Shown piece after piece: positions 34,874-43,468 of a stretch of 64,000 nucleotides of DNA; the first letter of the stretch is position 1, and each line of letters starts with the position of its first letter. Origin of the DNA: Paenibacillus lacisoli (GTDB lineage Bacteria > Bacillota > Bacilli > Paenibacillales > Paenibacillaceae); NCBI RefSeq assembly GCF_030580655.1, contig NZ_JAUQTB010000002.1, positions 248,001 through 312,000 of the forward strand, written 5' to 3'. The position numbers were made by a program, and so were the translations under genes. The notes beneath the pieces were generated by a model. The model did no database searches. It had not been told where the DNA came from and saw only the letters and a program-made list of their open reading frames with translations.

Positions 34874-35824
34874 CTATCCCCTGCCGGATGTCAGCAGAGT
34901 TTTGGCTTCCTTCGCATCTTCACGAATCTGTACAATCAGCTCGTCTACCGAACCGAATTTACGCTCGGAACGAATGAACCGGATCAGCTCTACAGTAAGC
35001 ATCTCCCCATAAATCTGCTCGGAAAAATCAAACAAATGAACCTCAAAGGAAGGCTTCATTTCCCCATCGTGGAAGGTCGGCTTCACGCCGGCATTCATAA
35101 CCCCCAGCAGCTTCCGGTCTCCTGCCTGAACTTTCACAGCATAGACGCCCTTGGCGGGAACGACAAAACGATCCTCGAGAGTTATATTGGCCGTTGGAAA
35201 ACCGATCGTACGCCCCCGCTTCTCGCCGTCCACTACAGTTCCCCGCAGTGTATACGGACGACCGAACCAGCGGTTGGCCTGTTCAAGCTCGCCTCTCAGC
35301 AGAGAGGCTCGAATTCGGGAGCTGCTGACCTTCTCGCCATCCATCTCTAGTGGCGGAACGGTTATAACATGCATTCTCCCGCTGCCCAGCTCCCGAAGTC
35401 TGGCTTCATCCCCCTCGCCCAGGTGTCCGAAGCGGAAGTCAAAGCCGACTACGGCCGTTCTGACCTGAAGCTGAAGGAGAAACATCTCAACAAATTCGGC
35501 CGGGGTCATATGCGAGAAAGCATCACTGAATTCAACGAGATACAGCACATCCACGCCCATATCTGCCAGAATCCTCTCCTTCATGGCAAGCGGCGTCAAA
35601 TAACCTTCATACTCTCCTCTCCCCATCACTTCCTTGGGATGAGGGTGAAAAGTCATGACAGAGGACTGCAAGCCCTGTTCCTGCGCAAGCTCAATGGCGG
35701 TTCGGATGACACTCGCATGCCCCAAATGAATTCCATCGAACTGGCCGATCGCCATGACCTGCGGTTTGGCAGCCGCTTCCAGCATATCCTGACTGAGCGG
35801 ACTGCGCAGTGATATCGTTATCAT
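34874..35824 (-). CDS. ribF: Bifunctional riboflavin kinase/FAD synthetase
   Basis: Makes FMN and then FAD, 316 residues (ribC in B. subtilis). The N-terminal FAD-synthetase domain has a nucleotidyltransferase signature (AIGQFDGIHLGHASVI), VVGFDFRFGHLGEGD and SSSRIRASL. The C-terminal kinase domain has GEKRGRTIGFPTANI and GVMNAGVKPTF. The ATG at 35824 is preceded by AGGTGATCAAGG. It closes the rimP-nusA-infB operon; no terminator is seen before the rpsO promoter, which abuts its stop codon. Confidence 0.96.
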   Translation of the reverse strand: MITISLRSPLSQDMLEAAAKPQVMAIGQFDGIHLGHASVIRTAIELAQEQGLQSSVMTFHPHPKEVMGRGEYEGYLTPLAMKERILADMGVDVLYLVEFSDAFSHMTPAEFVEMFLLQLQVRTAVVGFDFRFGHLGEGDEARLRELGSGRMHVITVPPLEMDGEKVSSSRIRASLLRGELEQANRWFGRPYTLRGTVVDGEKRGRTIGFPTANITLEDRFVVPAKGVYAVKVQAGDRKLLGVMNAGVKPTFHDGEMKPSFEVHLFDFSEQIYGEMLTVELIRFIRSERKFGSVDELIVQIREDAKEAKTLLTSGRG

Positions 35825-35876
35825 CCTTGATCACCTGCAATTCTTCACTATAGATTGTGCTTAGATTCGCCTCGGA

Positions 35877-36794
35877 TTACTCCGGTAGAAAAACCTTGAC
35901 CGGAACGACAGCACCACTGTCTTCCTCCCTGGAATACAGTCCAAGAAAAATACCATCTTCACGGTACAGACGGATCAATCCGCTGTCCTCTACTCTAGGC
36001 TCCACGACGGCTCCGGACAGCCGCTGCCCCTGCAGCGCCGCGGCCGCCTTACTGCTGTGCACCGTATGGGCCGGCAGATGGGAAACCGCCTGATCGGCAG
36101 AAATCAGATAGGAGTTCAGGGTACCTTCATCCACGCATCTTTGAATTTCTTCGAATGTCAGGCACCTTCCCAGTGGAATACCGGCAGACATCGTACGCTC
36201 CAGCTTGAGCATCACGGACGGATACCCGAGCGAGCGGCCGATATCGACGCACAAGGTGCGGATATATGTACCTTTGGAGCATAGCACACGAAAAGAAATT
36301 TCGGGATACGCCCCGCTGTCGTCAAAACCCGTCATTTCCAGCTCGTAGATCGTCACTTCACGGCTCTTCCGCTCCACGGTCTTGCCTTCACGGGCAAGCT
36401 CGTACAATCGTTTGCCGTCGATCTTAAGGGCCGAGTACATGGGAGGAACCTGTGAAATCGTACCTACAAACGTCGCCATTACATCCAGCACCTGCTGTTT
36501 GGACACCGATGCCTTGTCTACCTGCTCGGTAATGGTTCCCGTGGCATCCTCCGTATCCGTCGCATAACCCAATCGAACAGTTGCGTGATATTCTTTGGGC
36601 AGTTCCTGCATGTATTCCACGACACGGGTAGCCCGGCCAAGACAAAGCGGCAGCACACCCGTCACCTGGGGATCCAGGGTTCCGGTGTGTCCAATCCGCT
36701 TCATTCCCAGAATACGGCGCGCTTTGGCCACAACATCATGGGAGGTAAAGCCGGCAGGCTTCATGACTGGCAGTACACCTTCATAGTTGCTCAT
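35877..36794 (-). CDS. truB: tRNA pseudouridine synthase B
   Basis: Makes pseudouridine 55 in the T-loop of tRNAs, 305 residues. Catalytic motif GHTGTLDPQVTGVLPL with the nucleophile aspartate; also YHATVRLGYATDTEDATG and SFRVLCSKGTYIRTL; a C-terminal PUA-like extension follows. The ATG at 36794 overlaps the nrnA stop by 4 bases. Upstream AGGTGAGA serves as SD. Confidence 0.96.
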   Translation of the reverse strand: MSNYEGVLPVMKPAGFTSHDVVAKARRILGMKRIGHTGTLDPQVTGVLPLCLGRATRVVEYMQELPKEYHATVRLGYATDTEDATGTITEQVDKASVSKQQVLDVMATFVGTISQVPPMYSALKIDGKRLYELAREGKTVERKSREVTIYELEMTGFDDSGAYPEISFRVLCSKGTYIRTLCVDIGRSLGYPSVMLKLERTMSAGIPLGRCLTFEEIQRCVDEGTLNSYLISADQAVSHLPAHTVHSSKAAAALQGQRLSGAVVEPRVEDSGLIRLYREDGIFLGLYSREEDSGAVVPVKVFLPE

Positions 36795-37768
36795 AACTCG
36801 GCTCTCACCTGCTCTACCATTCTCGGAATGATCTCATCCAGTCTGCCGTCCAGCCTGCAGCCAGCGGCACGCACATGCCCGCCGCCGCCAAAAGCATGGG
36901 CCAAAGCAGCTACATCTACCTTACCTGCAGAGCGCATGCTGACTTTGACGGCATTGTCATTAATCTGCTTGAACAGGATCCCAACCTCTACCCCATGAAT
37001 GTTCCGCGGATAATTTACAATGCCCTCAAGATCTTCATTGGCTGCTCCAGTTGCAATCATGTCTTCCGGGGTGACATAAACCCAGGCGACTTTACCGTCT
37101 TCACTCAATGCGAGCGTATCCAGAGCACGCTTCAACACTTTGACTTGTGAAAGCGTCATTCCTTCGAGCAGTGTTTCTGCCAAATGAGGTCCATCCACAC
37201 CATAACCCAGCAGACGAGAAGCAGCTGCCATCACTTTCGGCGACGTGCTCGAATAACGGAAGCCCCCCGTATCGGTAAGCAGTCCGGTATAGATGGCTGT
37301 AGCGACAGCCTGATCCACCGGAACATCCATCATCTCCAGCAGATCAAACAGAATTTCAGCCGTAGCGGCAGCATCAGGTTTAATCACATTCACTGACCCG
37401 TACCCGTTGTTCGTCGGATGATGATCGATATTTAGGATAGCAGCATTCTCGGCAAAATAGTTTTCCGTGAGACCTACACGCTGAAAATCTGCGCAATCCA
37501 CACAGATAACCGCATTAAACTTGCGGTCCAGCGGCTGCTCACTCATATTGACAATTTGGTCTGCATGCCACAAAAAATGCATCCGCTGCGGGATCGGCCC
37601 CTCATTCAGCATGGTGAATTTTTTGCCCAGACATGAGAGAAGCCAGCCCACCGTTAAGGTGGAGCTGACTGCATCTCCGTCCGGCTGTACATGCGATACG
37701 ATCAGGTAATCATCATGCTCCAAAAGAAAATCTTTCCCTTGTTGAAGCGCCTGTTCATAAGTCTGCAT
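36791..37768 (-). CDS. nrnA: DHH-family nanoRNase/pAp phosphatase NrnA
   Basis: Degrades 2-5 nt RNAs and pAp, 325 residues. DHH motifs: VSHVQPDGDAVSSTL, ICVDCADFQR, LNIDHHPTNNGYG and DTGGFRYS; C-terminal DHHA1 domain with AFGGGGHVRAAGCRL. The open frame continues to 37888, but AAAGGAGA positions the ATG at 37768. It lies between rbfA and truB, a common Firmicute placement, and adds a final step to the mRNA-decay set encoded in this window. Confidence 0.95.
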   Translation of the reverse strand: MQTYEQALQQGKDFLLEHDDYLIVSHVQPDGDAVSSTLTVGWLLSCLGKKFTMLNEGPIPQRMHFLWHADQIVNMSEQPLDRKFNAVICVDCADFQRVGLTENYFAENAAILNIDHHPTNNGYGSVNVIKPDAAATAEILFDLLEMMDVPVDQAVATAIYTGLLTDTGGFRYSSTSPKVMAAASRLLGYGVDGPHLAETLLEGMTLSQVKVLKRALDTLALSEDGKVAWVYVTPEDMIATGAANEDLEGIVNYPRNIHGVEVGILFKQINDNAVKVSMRSAGKVDVAALAHAFGGGGHVRAAGCRLDGRLDEIIPRMVEQVRAEL

Positions 37769-37790
37769 GGCCGTCTCCTTTACATTCAGT

Positions 37791-38144
37791 TCACTTGCTC
37801 TCGTCCGTTCCGATATCACTAAGCAGCTTCTCAATCCGGCTGCCGTAAGCGATGGATTCGTCAATCTTAAAGATAAGCTCCGGCACATGACGCAGACGGA
37901 TCCGCTTGCCGAGCTCCGATCTCAAAAAGCCGTTCGCCTTCGCCAGAGCTTTCAGGGAATTGTCCTTCTGTTCTTCATCACCCAGCACACTCAGATAAAT
38001 CTTGGCTTGGGACAAGTCATTGGTGACATCAACGCCCGTGACGGTAATAAACCCGACACGAGGGTCTTTGAGTTCAGTTTGGATGAGCAGGCTGAGCTCT
38101 TTCTTAATCTGCTCGCCTACACGTCCTGTGCGTATTTTAGCCAT
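37791..38144 (-). CDS. rbfA: Ribosome-binding factor A
   Basis: KH-like 30S maturation factor of 117 residues ([51 protein letters not shown]). It acts on 16S rRNA processing and late 30S assembly. The ATG at 38144 follows GAGAGGTGA, 18 bases after infB. The ylxP gene found between infB and rbfA in B. subtilis is absent. Confidence 0.97.
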   Translation of the reverse strand: MAKIRTGRVGEQIKKELSLLIQTELKDPRVGFITVTGVDVTNDLSQAKIYLSVLGDEEQKDNSLKALAKANGFLRSELGKRIRLRHVPELIFKIDESIAYGSRIEKLLSDIGTDESK

Positions 38145-38162
38145 GGATGTTCACCTCTCTAC

Positions 38163-40829
38163 TTAGCGTTCTACCGTTTCCATGACGAACGCTTCGATCA
38201 CGTCGCCTTCCTTCACGTCGTTAAAGCCATCCAAAGTAATACCGCACTCGTAACCTTGCGCTACTTCCTTCGCATCATCTTTATAACGTTTCAGGGAGTC
38301 GATCTTGCCTTCGAAGATGACAATGCCGTCACGGATCAGGCGCGCTTCAGCCGAACGTGCAATTTTGCCCTGCGTAACCATACAGCCGGAGATTGTACCC
38401 ACTTTGCTGACTTTGAAGATGTTACGCACTTCGGCATGGCCGATAATATTTTCTTTGAAGACCGGATCCAGCATGCCCTTCATGGCCTGCTCAATCTCTT
38501 CAATTACATTATAGATTACCCGGTGCAGACGGATATCAACCTGCTCGGAATCGGCTGTTGCTTTCGCCTGGTTGTCAGGACGAACGTTAAAGCCGATGAC
38601 AATCGCATTGGATGCAGCTGCCAGAATAATATCGGATTCGGTGATAGCACCGGCACCACTGTGAATGATTTTGACGCGGACGCCTTCGATGTCGATTTTG
38701 GCCAGTGAACCTTTAAGGGCTTCAACAGAGCCTTGGACGTCACCTTTAATGATGACATTCAGATCTTTGATCTCGCCATCCTTGATGTGCTTGAACAGAT
38801 CATCCAGTGTGACACGGGTGTTGCTGCCCAGCTCGCTCTGACGATGAGTAATCGCACGGCGGTCGGCAATGGCACGGGCTTTGCGCTCGTCCTCGAATAC
38901 CATGAATGGATCGCCAGCCTGCGGCACTTCAGTCAGACCGGTAATCTCAACCGGTGTGGATGGGCCGGCTTCCTTAAGACGACGTCCCTTGTCGCTGACC
39001 ATCGCCCGTACACGTCCGAAGCAGTTACCTGCTACAAATGCATCGCCGACTTTGAGCGTACCATTCTGAACCAGAATCCGTGCTACAGAACCGCGGCCTT
39101 TGTCCAGCTCGGCTTCGATCACCGTACCACGAGCACGCTTGTCAGGGTTAGCTTTGTACTCATTCACTTCTGCAACGAGCAGAATCATTTCAAGCAGATC
39201 TTCCAGACCCATTCTCTGCTTCGCAGAAACGTTGACGAAAATCGTGTCGCCGCCCCACTCTTCCGGTACCAGCTCATACTCGGTGAGTTCCTGTTTTACT
39301 TTATCCGGGTTGGCATCCGGTTTATCGATTTTGTTCACGGCTACGATAATTGGCAGTCCTGCTGCCTTAGCATGGTTGATGGCTTCTACCGTCTGCGGCA
39401 TAACACCATCATCAGCTGCGACCACAATAATCGTCATATCCGTTACCTGCGCACCACGGGCACGCATCGCTGTAAAAGCTTCGTGACCCGGTGTATCCAG
39501 GAAAGTAATTTTCTTGTTATTGATTTCAACCTGATAAGCACCGATATGCTGAGTGATACCGCCTGCTTCACCGCCGGTTACGTTCGTCGAACGGATGGCG
39601 TCAAGCAGTGTTGTTTTACCATGGTCAACGTGACCCATAATAGTAACAACTGGCGGGCGAGTCGTCAGATCTGCAGGATCATCGTTCTCTTCCACTGTTT
39701 CGAAGTTATCTTCCTCTACAGGGATTTTCACTTCAACCTCAACACCGAACTCCCCTGCAAGCAGCAGAATCGTGTCCATGTCAAGTTCCTGGTTAATCGT
39801 AGCCATAACGCCCATCATGATGAGCTTCTTAATGACCTCGGAAGCATCCTTGTGAAGCAGCTTCGCCATGTCACCTACTGTCATCTCACCACGAACGATA
39901 ATTTTCTTCGGCGTATTGTCAATCTTCTCCCGAGGCGGCTGCTGGGAGTTGTTGCGGCCGTTACGGTTATTACCGCGTCCGCCGCGATTGTTGCCGCCGC
40001 GTCCGCCGCCATAACGGTTGTCGTTGTCACGTCTCGGTCCGCCGCCGCGGTTGTTGTTACCACCGCCTTGACCACCTTGGCCGCCACGTCCGCCGCGGTT
40101 GTTGTTACTGCCTGTACTGCTGCTTCCGCCGGAACGGTTATCGCTTCTTACCGGGCTGCCGCCCTGATTGCTGCTGCGCTGTCCGCCTTGCGGGCGGGAA
40201 GCTGTGCTTTGACCGCCGCCCTGTGGACGGGATGCTGCACCTTGGCCGCTGCCTTGCGGACGTGAAGAAGTGTTCGAACCGCTGCCCTGCTGAGGGCTGC
40301 GGGTACGATTACCCTGAGCTCCGCCCTGACCGGACTGGGAGTTATTGTTTCTGCGCTGATCCTGTCCGCCCTGCGAACGAGTGTTGCCAGCGCTGCCATT
40401 ACTGCTGCCGCCATTGTTATTGTTGTGATTTGGTCTATTATTCATACCTACCTGCTTTTCCTGTTGTTTTTTTGATTGTTCCGATCCAATTGTGCTCTCG
40501 TGATTTCCTTTTTCACTGGAATCACGGCCGCCCTCCCGCGGGTCGGCCCCCTCTTTGGTGCTCTCCTTCTGCACGGACGAGATACTCGCCGTCTGTGGTG
40601 CAGAAGCCGGAGCGGAACTGTCGCCGCCGCGTTTGGCAGCGGCATTGGACTTAATATCTTTAAAGAACTTCTCCACCTTAGCTACGGAGTCATTCTCCAT
40701 TACACTCATATGATTGTTAACCGGTACATCCAGCCTTTTGAGAATCGTGATGATTTCCTTGCTACTCATGTTCAGTGATTTGGCGTATTCATAAACTCGC
40801 AGTTTGTCTTTGCTTTCTTGTTTACTCAA
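38163..40829 (-). CDS. infB: Translation initiation factor IF-2
   Basis: GTPase that loads initiator tRNA, 888 residues, longer than the B. subtilis protein because of a Gly/Asn/Arg/Gln/Ser-rich linker (about residues 130-297). Within it a degenerate 11-residue unit ([15 protein letters not shown], 33-base period, about 40176-40268) repeats three times. An N-terminal IF2N domain ([16 protein letters not shown]) is followed by the linker, a second IF2N, the G domain (GHVDHGKT near 399; [17 protein letters not shown]) and domains II-IV. The start is TTG at 40829 (GGAGG 9 bases upstream), overlapping ylxQ by 8 bases. ATG 40445 (residue 129) with AGGTAGGT just before it might start a shorter isoform. 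Confidence 0.97.
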   Translation of the reverse strand: MSKQESKDKLRVYEYAKSLNMSSKEIITILKRLDVPVNNHMSVMENDSVAKVEKFFKDIKSNAAAKRGGDSSAPASAPQTASISSVQKESTKEGADPREGGRDSSEKGNHESTIGSEQSKKQQEKQVGMNNRPNHNNNNGGSSNGSAGNTRSQGGQDQRRNNNSQSGQGGAQGNRTRSPQQGSGSNTSSRPQGSGQGAASRPQGGGQSTASRPQGGQRSSNQGGSPVRSDNRSGGSSSTGSNNNRGGRGGQGGQGGGNNNRGGGPRRDNDNRYGGGRGGNNRGGRGNNRNGRNNSQQPPREKIDNTPKKIIVRGEMTVGDMAKLLHKDASEVIKKLIMMGVMATINQELDMDTILLLAGEFGVEVEVKIPVEEDNFETVEENDDPADLTTRPPVVTIMGHVDHGKTTLLDAIRSTNVTGGEAGGITQHIGAYQVEINNKKITFLDTPGHEAFTAMRARGAQVTDMTIIVVAADDGVMPQTVEAINHAKAAGLPIIVAVNKIDKPDANPDKVKQELTEYELVPEEWGGDTIFVNVSAKQRMGLEDLLEMILLVAEVNEYKANPDKRARGTVIEAELDKGRGSVARILVQNGTLKVGDAFVAGNCFGRVRAMVSDKGRRLKEAGPSTPVEITGLTEVPQAGDPFMVFEDERKARAIADRRAITHRQSELGSNTRVTLDDLFKHIKDGEIKDLNVIIKGDVQGSVEALKGSLAKIDIEGVRVKIIHSGAGAITESDIILAAASNAIVIGFNVRPDNQAKATADSEQVDIRLHRVIYNVIEEIEQAMKGMLDPVFKENIIGHAEVRNIFKVSKVGTISGCMVTQGKIARSAEARLIRDGIVIFEGKIDSLKRYKDDAKEVAQGYECGITLDGFNDVKEGDVIEAFVMETVER

Positions 40830-41151
40830 TATACTCCACCTCCGACATTATCCCCACATGCTTCAAGATCAATTTCGCGAATCCCTGATCTGTAACGGCC
40901 AGCACCACCCTTTCCGGTTTGCCGACACTAGCGCCAAGCTCTTCACGGTTGAATCCTATAACGAGAGGGATTTTGTACGATCCGCATTTATCGCGGAATT
41001 TCTTCTGAGTATTCGCCGAAGCATCTTTTGCAATGATAACAAGCTGTGCTTCGGAGGACCGGACGGCTTTGAGAACAATCTCATCGCCGGATACCACTTT
41101 TCCTGCCCGCATGGCCAGACCGAGGCCGGACAATGCTTTATTGTTCGTCAT
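40822..41151 (-). CDS. ylxQ: L7Ae-family RNA-binding protein YlxQ
   Basis: L7Ae/L30e/S12e-type protein of 109 residues ([49 protein letters not shown]). It probably binds kink-turn RNA; exact target unknown. It overlaps rnpM by 14 bases and infB by 8, so three reading frames are translationally coupled. The SD for its ATG is weak, in keeping with coupling. Confidence 0.93.
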   Translation of the reverse strand: MTNNKALSGLGLAMRAGKVVSGDEIVLKAVRSSEAQLVIIAKDASANTQKKFRDKCGSYKIPLVIGFNREELGASVGKPERVVLAVTDQGFAKLILKHVGIMSEVEYIE

Positions 41152-41446
41152 CCGTACTCATTGCGGACTGGAATTCATCTTCCACGGATACAAAATCCCG
41201 TGCCAGCTGTTCATAGATCTCAGGTGCTATTGGATGCTTGAGCGCCCGGTCAAGCGCCTTTGTCTTTTGAGCCAGTTTAAAGCAGTTTACACTGCCGCAC
41301 AAGTAAGCCCCGCGTCCGGACTTTTTGCCGGTTAAGTCGATCTGGACTTCACCCTCAGGTGTTCTTACAACCCGGATCAGCTGTTTTTTCGGCATCATTT
41401 CCTGACACGCCACACATTTGCGCAGCGGTACTTTTCTCTGTTTCAT
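41138..41446 (-). CDS. rnpM: YlxR/RnpM RNA-binding protein
   Basis: YlxR (DUF448) of 102 residues. Conserved: KVPLRKCVACQEMMPKKQLIRVVR, GRGAYLC, and a helix DRALKHPIAPEIYEQL. B. subtilis RnpM binds the RNase P RNA and modulates its activity; other members influence transcription of many genes. Three cysteines (CVAC, YLC) sit where a structural site is seen in the fold. The ATG at 41446 follows GGGGG, 24 bases after nusA. Confidence 0.94.
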   Translation of the reverse strand: MKQRKVPLRKCVACQEMMPKKQLIRVVRTPEGEVQIDLTGKKSGRGAYLCGSVNCFKLAQKTKALDRALKHPIAPEIYEQLARDFVSVEDEFQSAMSTDDEQ

Positions 41447-41470
41447 GACTTCAACCCCCAGTCATTCCTC

Positions 41471-42568
41471 TTAATCTACGGAGACGGAGTCCTGATGCAT
41501 TTCGCCAGTAGAGGTTTTAGGTCTGCCAAACTCTTCCTCAGCCTGTGTCTCGCTCTTGATATCAATCTTCCAGCCAGTCAGCTTCGCTGCCAGACGAGCG
41601 TTCTGGCCCTTGATACCGATCGCAAGGGACAGCTGATAATCAGGCACGATAACACGAGCCATTTTCTCAGCCTCATGCACCTGGACTTCAAGAACTTTGG
41701 AAGGGCTGAGTGCATTTGCCACATATTCCTCGATGCTCTCGGAGAAGCGAACGATGTCAATCTTCTCGCCGCGCAGCTCGTTGACAATCGTCTGGACGCG
41801 AGTTCCCTTCGGCCCTACGCAGGACCCGACCGGATCTACTTCCGTATTGCGGGAGAAGACTGCAATTTTGGAACGGAAACCAGCTTCTCGGGCTACAGAT
41901 CGAATTTCAACCACACCATCAAAAATCTCCGGAACTTCAAGCTCGAAAAGACGCTTCAACAAGCCGGGATGTGTACGGGACAGCATAATCTGTGGCCCTT
42001 TAGTTGTGTTCTCCACCTTGGTAATGTAAGCCTTAATGCGGTCCCCGTGACCGAACTTCTCATTCGGCATCAGTTCGCCGAGCGGCAGCACCGCCTCGAT
42101 TTTGCCCAAATCAATGTAGATATTGCGAAGATCCTGACGCTGCACAGTACCTGTCACGATGTCTTCTTCTTTGTCTACAAATGCATTGTAAATCAGGCCG
42201 CGTTCCGCTTCACGGATACGCTGGGTTACCACCTGCTTCGCCGTCTGTGCTGCGATACGTCCGAAATCACGTGGTGTTACTTCAATCTCCGCAATATCCT
42301 CGAGCTGGAAGTGAGGGTTAATCTCACGTGCAGCCGGCAGGGAAATCTCAGTGCGCGGATCGAGGACTTCTTCCACAATCAATTTGCGGGCATAGACTTT
42401 AATTGCGCCTGTATTGCGGTTCATATCGACCCGTACGTTCTGCGCGGTGTTAAAATTTCGTTTGTAGCTGGAAATAAGTGCTGCTTCAATGGCTTCAAAC
42501 AGAATATCCTTGCTGATACCCTTCTCTCTTTCCAGCTCATTCATCGCTTCAATAAAATCCATACTCAT
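41471..42568 (-). CDS. nusA: Transcription termination/antitermination factor NusA
   Basis: RNA-polymerase-binding factor of 365 residues: N-terminal RNAP-binding domain, S1 domain (EDIVTGTVQRQDLRNIYIDLG), KH1 (PVGSCVGPKGTRVQTIVNEL) and KH2 (LAIGIKGQNARLAAKLTGW). It lacks the acidic repeats of proteobacterial NusA, as usual in Firmicutes. The start is ATG 42568 with AAAGGGGGAG upstream; the longer frame to 42640 begins inside a leader hairpin. That extended hairpin (42607-42658) lies between rimP and nusA. Confidence 0.97.
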   Translation of the reverse strand: MSMDFIEAMNELEREKGISKDILFEAIEAALISSYKRNFNTAQNVRVDMNRNTGAIKVYARKLIVEEVLDPRTEISLPAAREINPHFQLEDIAEIEVTPRDFGRIAAQTAKQVVTQRIREAERGLIYNAFVDKEEDIVTGTVQRQDLRNIYIDLGKIEAVLPLGELMPNEKFGHGDRIKAYITKVENTTKGPQIMLSRTHPGLLKRLFELEVPEIFDGVVEIRSVAREAGFRSKIAVFSRNTEVDPVGSCVGPKGTRVQTIVNELRGEKIDIVRFSESIEEYVANALSPSKVLEVQVHEAEKMARVIVPDYQLSLAIGIKGQNARLAAKLTGWKIDIKSETQAEEEFGRPKTSTGEMHQDSVSVD

Positions 42569-42606
42569 TGCTAATGCTCCCCCTTTCAAATCATGGCGTC
42601 TCATAG

Positions 42607-42658
42607 AGAAACGGCTAACGTTCCTTTTGTTAGAGAACAAAGGGCGCCGGCCGTTTCT
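42607..42658 (-). repeat. Extended hairpin between rimP and nusA
   Basis: A perfect 9-base outer stem (AGAAACGGC / GCCGTTTCT) encloses a second stem CCTTTGTT-CTCT-AACAAAAGG. It is followed by CTAT rather than a U-tract, so an attenuator or RNase processing site is as likely as a terminator. Confidence 0.6.
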
Positions 42659-42751
42659 TTCAGACGAATAGGTCAGTTAATGTCGGTAAATAGCATGCAA
42701 GACTTCTGACTCCTCTAGACGGCTCAGACAATGCTCCGGCGAATCATTTTC

Positions 42752-43213
42752 CTAGAAAATAATCGCAAGCCGCGCGCTTGCCACTTTGTCATACGGAACT
42801 TCAACCTTTTTTTTGCCTGCGGCAATGACCAGCGTGTCATTGTCAAAGGATTGCAATTCACCTTCGAATTCCTTCAGGCCCTGAATCGGTTCGTATGTAG
42901 TGACAAACACATTTTTGCCTACCGCCTTGGCAACGTCTTCAGCCTTCTTCAGCGGACGTTCGGCGCCAGGGGAAGATACCTCAAGGAAATAGGCGTCGGA
43001 TACCGGATCGTTCTCATCCAGTCTCTGACTGAGGTATTCGCTGATCATACTGCAATCGTCAAGATCAATACCGCCTTCTTTGTCCACGAAGACACGCAGG
43101 AAGTAGTTGCTGCCTTCCTTGACATATTCGACATCGACCAACTCGAAGCCATGCTCATTCAGATAGGGCTGGACCATTTCTTCCACGATTGATTTGATCT
43201 TTGGTGTACTCAA
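42752..43213 (-). CDS. rimP: Ribosome maturation factor RimP
   Basis: 30S maturation factor of 153 residues (ELVDVEYVKEGSNYFLRVFVDKEGGIDLDDC; SPGAERPLKKAEDVAKAVGK). It is the first gene of the nusA-infB operon, the usual place. Translation begins with TTG at 43213 preceded by TTGGAGG. The strong promoter at 43400-43428 gives a leader of about 180 bases with a stable GAAA-tetraloop hairpin. Confidence 0.96.
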   Translation of the reverse strand: MSTPKIKSIVEEMVQPYLNEHGFELVDVEYVKEGSNYFLRVFVDKEGGIDLDDCSMISEYLSQRLDENDPVSDAYFLEVSSPGAERPLKKAEDVAKAVGKNVFVTTYEPIQGLKEFEGELQSFDNDTLVIAAGKKKVEVPYDKVASARLAIIF

Positions 43214-43341
43214 AGATTATAACCTCCAACAATATCGTTTCCTGCAATTCCTGTTTGGCTGCGGGCTGTAGCCCTTCGGACTGCCGCTGCCAGCCAGCTT
43301 CTTGAACGCATTGAGCATTCAAAATGTATATACCAAAGAGT

Positions 43342-43365
43342 AAAGAGTGGGTTTCCCCACTCTTT
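43342..43365 (-). promoter_or_regulatory. GAAA-tetraloop hairpin in the rimP leader
   Basis: A perfect 10-base stem AAAGAGTGGG / CCCACTCTTT closes a GAAA tetraloop, about 30 bases after the transcription start. No U-tract follows (ACTCTTTGG). Nearer rimP, GGGCT-ACA-GCCC forms another small hairpin. Confidence 0.6.
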
Positions 43366-43399
43366 AAACAACGGTTTTATCCCCATGATTACCATAAAA

Positions 43400-43428
43400 A
43401 TTATAACATAATCCATTTCCAGTGACAA
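43400..43428 (-). promoter_or_regulatory. Strong sigma-A promoter for the rimP-nusA-infB operon
   Basis: TTGTCA (43423-43428) and TATAAT (43400-43405) on the minus strand are separated by 17 bases, shortly after the polC stop. No terminator was seen after polC. Confidence 0.85.
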
Positions 43429-43468
43429 GTATGACCACTTGACTGCCGATGTCCTTCACAGACCCGAA

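Noticed and set aside
38733..40265. Plus-strand open frame of 510 codons opposite infB
   Set aside because: Low-complexity and codon-bias shadow of IF-2; its C-terminal Ala/Thr/Val run mirrors the Gly/Arg linker codons of infB.
39880..40450. Possible CRISPR-like or repeat array in the GC-rich infB linker
   Set aside because: The repeats are degenerate, in frame and codon-driven; no uniform spacers.
43210..43428. Minus-strand 72-codon frame before rimP
   Set aside because: It covers the promoter and leader hairpin of the rimP operon and has no plausible SD or protein features.
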